Origin: Streptomyces phaeoluteigriseus
GTDB lineage: Bacteria; Actinomycetota; Actinomycetes; Streptomycetales; Streptomycetaceae
NCBI RefSeq assembly: GCF_001896135.2
Contig: NZ_MPOH02000019.1
Coordinates: forward strand, 430,303-494,302
Length of the DNA stretch: 64,000 nucleotides
Reading direction: 5' to 3'
Part shown: one piece after another, positions 58,053 to 64,000 of the stretch
Layout of the letters: every line of letters begins with the position of its first letter
Numbering within the stretch: position 1 is the first letter of the stretch
Made by a program: the position numbers and the translations under genes
Notes under the pieces: generated by a model
The model's database searches: none
Seen by the model: only the letters and a program-made list of their open reading frames with translations
Told to the model about the DNA's origin: nothing

Positions 58053-58974
58053 TCAGGACCTGGGCCCGGCCCCCTGCTGCTGGAGCAGCTCCGAGAAGTC
58101 CGCGGTGTCGGCCGCCGGGGGCACCTCGGTGTCGACCGGGGTGCCGTAGTCGCTGTAGTAGGCGGTCTGGCTGTACACGCCGTTCGCCGACTCACCCTTC
58201 TCGACCTTCTTGACCAGAAGGTTCTCGTCGTCGACCCAGATGTCGACGGTCTGCGTGGTGACGCCGGCCTGCTCCAGCTGCTTCCTCAGGTCGGCGAGCT
58301 GGCTCTCGCTGAGGCTGGAGTTGCGGGTGGCGAAGTCGGCGACCTCGACGGTGCCCGAGTAGTGCGTGGTCCGCTCGCCGCGCACCTTCTCCTCGCCGAC
58401 CCTGCGCACGTCCCCGGAGGCCAGCAGGAGCTTCACCGACTGGTTCGGGGTGGAGTTCTCCATCTGGTCCTTGAGATAGGCCCCGGAGCCGCCGCCGAGG
58501 GTCTCCAGTGCCGCGTACGGGTATTTGATCCAGTGCTTGCCGCCGGTCTGCTCGGCGAAGGCGTCGCCCATGCGCGCGTAGTACGCGTCGGGCAGATAGC
58601 GGGCCTCCATCGAGGTGGTGCCCATCTGCCGCATGGTGTCGGCGATGGTGCCGCCGGTGTAGGTGATGGTGAGGGTGCCGGTGAGACCGTCGCCCCAGCC
58701 GAGGGAGCCGTCGGCCGTCATCGCCATCACCGCGCCCATGGTGGTGGTCGACTCGACCTTCGCGGAGTCGGCGCCGTCGGTGGACTTCTCGGCGGTGCGC
58801 AGGGCTGCTATCGGACTGATGCCGGTGCCGGCGCCCTCACCCGAGGCGGAGGAGGAGGACTCCTCGTCCGCGCCGGATCCCCCCCGAGCCCCCCGAGCTG
58901 CAGGCGGTCACCCCGGTCAGCAGGGTCACCGCGATGATCGAGAGGCCTGCCCGGCGCGCCTTCGTGCCCTTCAT
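58053..58974 (-). CDS. Lipoprotein paralogue, frameshifted in a C7 run
   Basis: The signal peptide and lipobox are intact: MKGTKARRAGLSIIAVTLLT then GVTAC. The frame then breaks at the C7 run 58879-58885. Taking one base out gives a continuous 306-residue protein: a Gly/Ser/acidic linker, then a mature domain similar to its neighbour (GSLGWGDGLTGTLTITYTGG; TTQTVDIWVDDENLLVKKVE). An in-frame ATG at 58739 opens the remaining part but has no signal. A homopolymer indel is the likeliest cause. Confidence 0.78.
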
Positions 58975-59043
58975 ACCTTCACCCCCAACTAGTCCCCGTG
59001 TTCGCAAGGTAACGCACGGCACTGACACCCGTACGGCAAAAGG

Positions 59044-59080
59044 GACGAGCCCCGCACCTCGAGAGGTTGCGGGGCTCGTC
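59044..59080 (-). terminator. Terminator of rplK-rplA
   Basis: A long stem (gacgagccccgca / tgcggggctcgtc with a short inner stem) followed on the minus strand by CCCTTTTG lies 25 bases past the rplA stop. It separates rplKA from the lipoprotein genes. Confidence 0.85.
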
Positions 59081-59104
59081 GCCGACTGGGGCGAACCGTC
59101 AGGT

Positions 59105-59830
59105 TCAGACCGCGGCCGGGTCCTCCTCGACGAGGAGGTTCCGGGTGCGGTTCGGGTCGATCAGGATGCCGGGGCCGATCGTGGTGCTGATCGCGGCCTT
59201 CTTGATGTAGCGACCCTTGGCGGCGGACGGCTTCAGACGAAGGATCTCGTCCAGGGCCGCGCCGTAGTTCTCCACCAGCTGCGTGTCGTCGAAGGACGCC
59301 TTGCCGATGATGAAGTGCAGGTTCGAGTGCTTGTCGACGCGGAACTCGATCTTGCCGCCCTTGATCTCCGTGACGGCCTTGGCCACGTCGGGGGTGACGG
59401 TGCCGGTCTTCGGGTTCGGCATCAGACCACGCGGACCGAGCACGCGGCCGAGGCGGCCGACCTTGCCCATGAGGTCCGGGGTGGCGACGACGGCGTCGAA
59501 GTCCAGACGGCCCTTCGCGACCTCGTCGATCAGTTCGTCGGAGCCGACGATGTCGGCGCCCGCGGCCTCTGCGGCCGCAGCACGGTCACCGGTCGCGAAG
59601 ACCAGGACCCGGGCGGTCTTGCCGGTGCCGTGCGGCAGGTTCACGGTGCCACGGACCATCTGATCGGCCTTGCGCGGGTCGACACCCAGACGGAAGGCGA
59701 TCTCGACGGTGCCGTCGAACTTGGAGGTGGAGGTCTCCTTGGCGAGACGGACGGCCTCGAGCGGGGCGTAGAGCTTCTCCCGGTCGATCTTGGCGTCCGC
59801 AGCGCGGAGAGACTTGCTGCGCTTGCTCAC
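59105..59830 (-). CDS. rplA: 50S ribosomal protein L1
   Basis: uL1 of the mobile stalk near the E site; in E. coli it represses the L11-L1 mRNA. The 241-residue protein has MSKRSKSLRAADAKIDREKL, LGPRGLMPNPKTGTVTPDV and GKIEFRVDKHSNLHFIIGKA. It follows rplK by 99 bases. Confidence 0.97.
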   Translation of the reverse strand: MSKRSKSLRAADAKIDREKLYAPLEAVRLAKETSTSKFDGTVEIAFRLGVDPRKADQMVRGTVNLPHGTGKTARVLVFATGDRAAAAEAAGADIVGSDELIDEVAKGRLDFDAVVATPDLMGKVGRLGRVLGPRGLMPNPKTGTVTPDVAKAVTEIKGGKIEFRVDKHSNLHFIIGKASFDDTQLVENYGAALDEILRLKPSAAKGRYIKKAAISTTIGPGILIDPNRTRNLLVEEDPAAV

Positions 59831-59929
59831 TACTGCTCCTGGGGGTTCTGAGGAGTCGTGGTACGGGCCGAGCAGGCCCTGCCACGTGCGGCCGGAGCCG
59901 CGACTACGAAGGTGCTACGAGGCTGGGGC

Positions 59930-60364
59930 TCAGCCCTCGACCGTGATGCCCATGGAACGGGCGGTGCCGGCGATGATCTTCGACGCGGCGTCCAGGTCGT
60001 TGGCGTTCAGGTCGGGAAGCTTGGTCGTGGCGATCTCACGGACCTGCGCCTGGGTGATCTTGGCGACCTTGGTCTTGTGCGGCTCGCCCGAGCCCTTCTC
60101 GACACCCGCGGCCTTGAGGATCATCTTCGCGGCCGGCGGCGTCTTGGTGATGAAGGTGAAGGAGCGGTCCTCGTAGACCGTGATCTCCACCGGGATCACC
60201 CAGCCACGCTGCGACTCGGTCGCGGCGTTGTAGGCCTTGCAGAACTCCATGATGTTGACGCCGTGCTGGCCGAGCGCGGGGCCGACCGGCGGAGCGGGGT
60301 TAGCCGCACCGGCGTTGATCTGGAGCTTGATGAGCCCCGTGACCTTCTTCTTCTTGGGAGGCAT
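59930..60364 (-). CDS. rplK: 50S ribosomal protein L11
   Basis: uL11 forms the GTPase-associated centre with 23S rRNA; thiostrepton binds here, and RelA senses stalled ribosomes through it. The 144-residue product starts [20 protein letters not shown]; the proline-rich [20 protein letters not shown] segment is wild type. It follows a spacer with a terminator-like hairpin and a palindrome. Confidence 0.97.
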
Positions 60365-60404
60365 TGCTCTCTCCGGGTCCTAGTGAGAGTTTTCAGCCGT
60401 CCGG

Positions 60405-60419
60405 TCCGGATGATCCGGA
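60405..60419. promoter_or_regulatory. Palindrome upstream of rplK
   Basis: The perfect odd palindrome tccggat-g-atccgga lies 40 bases before the rplK start, in the likely leader or promoter. It could be an operator or the stem of a small leader hairpin. Confidence 0.45.
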
Positions 60420-60465
60420 TGGAGGCATACCGCACAACGATAACGGGTATCCGTGCGCGGCCAAA

Positions 60466-60507
60466 AACCGAGCAGGTCAGGCACCGCGCGAGCGGCCACC
60501 TGACCTG
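60466..60507 (-). terminator. Terminator/attenuator between nusG and rplK
   Basis: A perfect 9-bp stem (caggtcagg / cctgacctg, 17-nt loop) is followed on the minus strand by CTCGGTTTTT. It lies 26 bases past the nusG stop and implies that rplK-rplA has its own promoter between here and 60365. Confidence 0.75.
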
Positions 60508-60533
60508 GTCGGAGGCTTGTGTTCCAGAAGGGG

Positions 60534-61465
60534 CTAATTCTTCTGGATCTGGTCGAAGCTCAGCTCGACCGGGGTCTCGCGGCCGAAGATCTCGACGAGG
60601 CCCTTGACCTTCTTCGAGTCGGCGTTGATCTCGTTGATCGTGGCCTGGAGCGTGGCGAACGGGCGTCGGTGACGGTGACCGAGTCGCCGACCTCGAAGTC
60701 CAGGACCTGGACCTCGACCTTGCGCTGCGGAACCGGCTTGCCCTCGGCCTCGGCGGCCTCGCGGGCGGCCTTCTCCTCGGCCTCCGGGGCGAGCATCTTG
60801 ACGATCTCGTCCAGGGTCAGCGGGTACGGGTCGTAGGCGTTGCCCACGAAGCCGGTGACGCCGGGGGTGTTGCGGACGACGCCCCAGGACTCGTTCGTCA
60901 GGTCCATGCGCACCAGCACGTAACCGGGGAGCTTGTTCTGACGGATCGTCTTGCGCTCGCCGTTCTTGATCTGCGCGACCTCTTCCTGCGGCACCTCGGC
61001 CTGGAAGATGAAGTCCTCGACGTTCAGCGAGACGGCACGCTGTTCGAGGTTGGTCTTCACGCGGTTCTCGTAACCCGCGTACGTGTGGATGACGTACCAC
61101 TCGCCGGGCAGGGTGCGCAGTTCCTCGCGCAGGGCGGCGACGGGGTCGACGGCCTCGGCCGGCTCCGCTTCCTCGGCCTCTTCCGCGACGGCTTCGCCGT
61201 CCTCGGAGTCCTCGTCGGCGGTGTCCTCGACGTCGGTGGCGTCGTCCTCGTCGGCGGACGCGACGGACTCGTCGGAGTCGGCTGCCTCGTCGGCGGCGTC
61301 CTCGTCGTCCTCGACGTGCAGCGCGGCTTCCTCCGCGGGCTCGCCCGCCTCGGCATCGGCAGCCTCGAACTCGTCCAGGTCCTCGTCAGCGCCCTCGACG
61401 ATGTCGAGCTCGTCGTCAGCCGACTCGTCCGGCTCGATGGCGTCGTTCAGGTTCTGGTCAGACAC
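60534..61465 (-). CDS. nusG: Transcription termination/antitermination factor NusG (frameshift in the sequence)
   Basis: NusG binds RNA polymerase and links it to Rho or the ribosome. The product is 310 residues after correction. Residues 1-~115 are a very acidic Asp/Glu/Ala-rich extension (AEEAEEAEPAEAVDPVAALR at its end), the NGN domain starts at EWYVIHTYAGYENRVKTNLE, and the KOW region follows VLDFEVGDSVTVTD. Near 60664 one G/C is missing; adding it restores GPFATLQATINEINADSKKV and the end VELSFDQIQKN. Probably a sequencing deletion. Confidence 0.94.
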
Positions 61466-61544
61466 GGTGGCTGCTTCTTCCTGGATACATAGGGGTGGAA
61501 CATGCGAAAGAGGCGCCGATCACCCGGCGCCCTTCGCTCTCGGC

Positions 61545-61832
61545 TCAGCCGAATACGTACTTCGCGGCGTGGTCGAGTCCATAGTCAATCACGGTCACCA
61601 GACCGATCATGATGACCACGAAGACGATCACGACCATGGTGTACGTGCTCAGCTGGCCCCGCGTCGGCCAGACGACCTTGCGAAGCTCCGCGACGATCTG
61701 ACGGTAGAAGAGCGCGAGTCGCTTGAGCGGGCCCTTCTTCGCGCGCTTGCCGCCCTTGCGGGACTTCTTCTGCGCCTCAGGCACCTCGTCCTGGGCATCA
61801 GGCGTGTCGATGGAGCCCACGGCGTCCGCCAT
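61545..61832 (-). CDS. secE: Protein translocase subunit SecE
   Basis: SecE clamps SecY in the translocon. The 95-residue protein has a polar, Lys-rich N-terminus (EVPEAQKKSRKGGKRAKKGP), the conserved amphipathic FYRQIVAELRKVVWPTRGQL and one membrane span (YTMVVIVFVVIMIGLVTVI). It lies between tRNA-Trp and nusG. Confidence 0.96.
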   Translation of the reverse strand: MADAVGSIDTPDAQDEVPEAQKKSRKGGKRAKKGPLKRLALFYRQIVAELRKVVWPTRGQLSTYTMVVIVFVVIMIGLVTVIDYGLDHAAKYVFG

Positions 61833-61941
61833 TCGTCCTCACCTGTTCCCGGGTCGTGGCCGTGCCGCGCCCGGTCTGAGCCGCACGGCAGTGCATTTCT
61901 GTACGTACATGCGCACACATCCTGGCGAAGGAGTGTGTAGC

Positions 61942-62013
61942 AGGGCCGGAGGGACTTGAACCCCCAACCGCTGGTTTTGGAGACCAGTGCTCTACCAATT
62001 GAGCTACGACCCT
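61942..62013 (-). tRNA. trnW: tRNA-Trp (CCA anticodon)
   Basis: A 72-nt cloverleaf on the minus strand: acceptor AGGGTCG / CGGCCCT with one G-T pair, D arm GCTC-AATTGGTA-GAGC, anticodon stem CTGGT / ACCAG with loop CTCCAAA (anticodon CCA), and T arm GGGGG-TTCAAGT-CCCTC. CCA is not encoded. It precedes secE, as in many actinobacteria. Confidence 0.97.
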
Positions 62014-62294
62014 TTGTGTGTTCCCCAACGTACCGCATCCGGCCGGATGCTCAATGTGCACCGGTTGTGGCACGGCTGTTGAAGGCCAACGACGTAGGAG
62101 TGTACGTGTTCCGGGGCGCCTCGTCGAACGGAAAGTGCCCGTGAGCGCCGCGGGGGCGGAAGATCGTCGGGAAAACTCCGGAAGATCACCAGGCCATCGC
62201 CCGGATCAGCACGGATGTTCAAAAGGGGGCCCGTCCTTGTTCAGTCCGTGAAACCCGTGTGCCGGGCCGGTTTACCGTCTGAAAACATGGGGTC

Positions 62295-63521
62295 ATGAGC
62301 GCTGCAACCCCTCCCACCGAGCGCCGGGTCTCCGCCCGGGTCGGTGCGATCTCCGAGTCCGCCACCCTCGCCGTGGATGCCAAGGCCAAGGCCCTGAAGG
62401 CCGCCGGGCGGCCGGTGATCGGCTTCGGCGCCGGTGAGCCCGACTTCCCGACCCCGGACTACATCGTCGAGGCCGCGATCGAGGCCTGCAAGAACCCGAA
62501 GTACCACCGCTACACGCCGGCCGGCGGTCTGCCCGAGCTGAAGGCTGCGATCGCCGCGAAGACGCTGCGCGACTCCGGCTACCAGGTCGACGCCTCCCAG
62601 ATCCTGGTCACCAACGGCGGCAAGCAGGCCATCTACGAGGCCTTCGCCGCGATCCTCGACCCGGGCGACGAGGTCATCGTCCCGGCGCCGTACTGGACGA
62701 CGTACCCCGAGTCGATCCGTCTCGCGGGCGGTGTCCCGGTCGAGGTCGTCGCGGACGAGACCACCGGCTACCGCGTCTCGGTCGAGCAGCTGGAGGCGGC
62801 CCGTACGGAGAAGACCAAGGTCGTCCTCTTCGTCTCGCCCTCCAACCCGACCGGCGCCGTCTACGGCGAGGCCGAGGCCGAGGCGATCGGCCGCTGGGCC
62901 GTGGAGCACGGCCTGTGGGTGCTGACCGACGAGATCTACGAGCACCTCGTCTACGGCGACGCGAAGTTCACCTCGCTGCCGGCGATCCTGCCGGAGCTGC
63001 AGGACAGGTGCATCGTGGTCAACGGTGTCGCCAAGACGTACGCGATGACGGGCTGGCGGGTGGGCTGGATCATCGGCCCCAAGGACGTGGTGAAGGCGGC
63101 GACGAACCTCCAGTCGCACGCCACCTCGAACGTCTCCAACGTGGCCCAGGTGGCCGCGCTGGCCGCCGTCTCCGGTGATCTGGACGCGGTCGCGACGATG
63201 CGGGAGGCGTTCGACCGCCGCCGCAGGACGATCGTGCGGATGCTCAACGAGATCGACGGCGTGCTCTGCCCGGAGCCCGAGGGCGCGTTCTACGCCTACC
63301 CGTCGGTGAAGGGCCTGCTCGGCAAGGAGATCCGCGGAAAGCGCCCGCAGGACTCCGTCGAGCTGGCGGCGCTCATCCTGGAGGAGTCCGAGGTCGCGGT
63401 CGTCCCGGGCGAGGCCTTCGGCACGCCGGGCTATCTGCGGCTGTCGTACGCGCTCGGTGACGAGGACCTCGTCGAGGGTGTGAGCCGGATCCAGAAGCTG
63501 CTGGCGGAGGCCAGGGACTGA
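62295..63521 (+). CDS. aspC: Aspartate aminotransferase (class I)
   Basis: PLP enzyme that swaps amino groups between aspartate and 2-oxoglutarate. The 408-residue protein has the Asn-binding segment VSPSNPTGAVYGEAE, DEIYEHLVYGD, and the PLP lysine in GVAKTYAMTGWRVGW (Lys247). It starts MSAATPPTERRVSARVGAIS, typical of the type Ib subgroup. It is divergent from tRNA-Trp, with about 280 bp between. Specificity between aspartate and related amino acids is inferred from the family. Confidence 0.92.
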   Translation: MSAATPPTERRVSARVGAISESATLAVDAKAKALKAAGRPVIGFGAGEPDFPTPDYIVEAAIEACKNPKYHRYTPAGGLPELKAAIAAKTLRDSGYQVDASQILVTNGGKQAIYEAFAAILDPGDEVIVPAPYWTTYPESIRLAGGVPVEVVADETTGYRVSVEQLEAARTEKTKVVLFVSPSNPTGAVYGEAEAEAIGRWAVEHGLWVLTDEIYEHLVYGDAKFTSLPAILPELQDRCIVVNGVAKTYAMTGWRVGWIIGPKDVVKAATNLQSHATSNVSNVAQVAALAAVSGDLDAVATMREAFDRRRRTIVRMLNEIDGVLCPEPEGAFYAYPSVKGLLGKEIRGKRPQDSVELAALILEESEVAVVPGEAFGTPGYLRLSYALGDEDLVEGVSRIQKLLAEARD

Positions 63522-63539
63522 ACCTCCTCGCGAGTTGAT

Positions 63540-63588
63540 CCACTCACGTGAGTGGTCGGCGGGCCGTCTCCTTCGGGAGGCGGCCCGC
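63540..63588 (+). terminator. Palindrome and terminator hairpin after aspC
   Basis: A perfect 16-bp palindrome, ccactcacgtgagtgg (63540-63555), is followed by a 13-bp hairpin with a TTCG loop (63559-63588). The hairpin probably ends the aspC transcript; the palindrome may be an operator for the gene at 63662. Confidence 0.7.
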
Positions 63589-63661
63589 TGCTGTGTGCGA
63601 GCAAGACCACGTTCGGGGAAACGGCTACCCGGACGACGTCGGCGTACGGCAGGATTCCGGA

Positions 63662-64000
63662 ATGGAGCGTGTACGTGAGGTCTCTGAGCTGCCGAAAGCC
63701 CATCTGCACCTGCACTTCACCGGGTCGATGCGGCCCGGTACCGTGCTGGAACTCGCCGACAAGTACGGCGTGCGTCTGCCGGAGACGCTGAGTGAGGCCC
63801 TGACCAGCGGGGAGCCGCCCCAGTTGCGGGCGACCGACGAGCGGGGCTGGTTCCGCTTCCAGCGGCTGTACGACGCGGCGCGCTCATGCATCAGAGAGCC
63901 CGAGGACATCCAGCGGCTGGTGCGCGAGGCCGCCGAGGAGGATGTGAAGGACGGCTCGGGCTGGCTGGAGATCCAGGTGGACCCGACGTCGTACGCGCCG
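63662..64000 (+). CDS. add: Adenosine deaminase, 5' part
   Basis: Metal-dependent hydrolase that converts adenosine to inosine. Only the first 113 residues lie in the window. The start MERVREVSELPKAHLHLHFT contains the HxH metal motif (residues 14-18, HLHLH) and the family's PKAHLHLHFTGS block, followed by LELADKYGVRLPE and WFRFQRLYDAARSC. The frame is open to the window edge at ...DPTSYAP. The exact substrate within the family cannot be fixed from the N-terminus. Confidence 0.85.
   Translation, partial: MERVREVSELPKAHLHLHFTGSMRPGTVLELADKYGVRLPETLSEALTSGEPPQLRATDERGWFRFQRLYDAARSCIREPEDIQRLVREAAEEDVKDGSGWLEIQVDPTSYAP

Overview
The base composition (about 70% G+C, strong G/C at third codon positions), GTG/TTG starts and gene order point to a Streptomyces or close relative. 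The order is secE-nusG-rplK-rplA, two lipoprotein genes, rplJ-rplL-rpoB-rpoC, then rpsL-rpsG-fusA-tuf, an accessory block, the full S10-spc-alpha cluster, rplM-rpsI, glmM, coaA, glmS and acpS. As in other streptomycetes, rpsD is not in the alpha operon. The core genes run on the minus strand, so transcription proceeds from high to low coordinates.

Region by region: 1-9.2 kb holds acpS, an uncharacterised TTG-start gene, an M16-type peptidase with a C-terminal membrane anchor, glmS, coaA, a DUF389 membrane protein and glmM. 9.4-30 kb holds rpsI-rplM, a GT87-like glycosyltransferase, a membrane-anchored secreted protein, truA, and then rplQ to rpsJ. Within this stretch a strong hairpin upstream of secY separates secY-adk-map from the rest. 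30.4-39.5 kb is an accessory island. On the plus strand it has an SseB-like protein, a protein with N-terminal VPV heptads, a WXG-bearing polymorphic toxin with a C-terminal papain-like domain, an Imm35/YrhB-type immunity protein, and a protein that repeats an Imm35-like plus degenerate toxin-like module twice. On the minus strand it has four genes that look like type VII secretion (WXG) substrates and partners, and an acyltransferase. 39.7-44.1 kb is the str operon. 44.3-47.5 kb holds a polyprenyl-phosphate GT2, a PIG-V-like mannosyltransferase and a DUF1707/DUF4190 protein. 47.7-61.8 kb holds rpoC, rpoB, rplL, rplJ, two lipoproteins, rplA, rplK, nusG and secE, followed by tRNA-Trp, aspC and the start of an adenosine deaminase gene.

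Two things stand out about sequence integrity. Several genes that cannot be dispensable carry single-base frameshifts (rpoB three times, nusG, rplR, rpsC), and two non-ribosomal genes are shifted in C runs; this pattern is best explained by sequencing or assembly indels. Separately, rpoA has an in-frame internal deletion of about 149 codons, which is either a misassembly or a remarkable mutation.

The most interesting biology candidates are: (1) the toxin/immunity island at 31.0-35.2 kb, especially the protein that fuses immunity-like and inactivated toxin-like modules in tandem; (2) a 25-bp element that is identical upstream of rpsJ and rpsL at the same distance from each start codon, with a related hairpin inside the S10 operon; and (3) a spacer between rpsQ and rplN packed with perfect hairpins, two of which are mutually exclusive.
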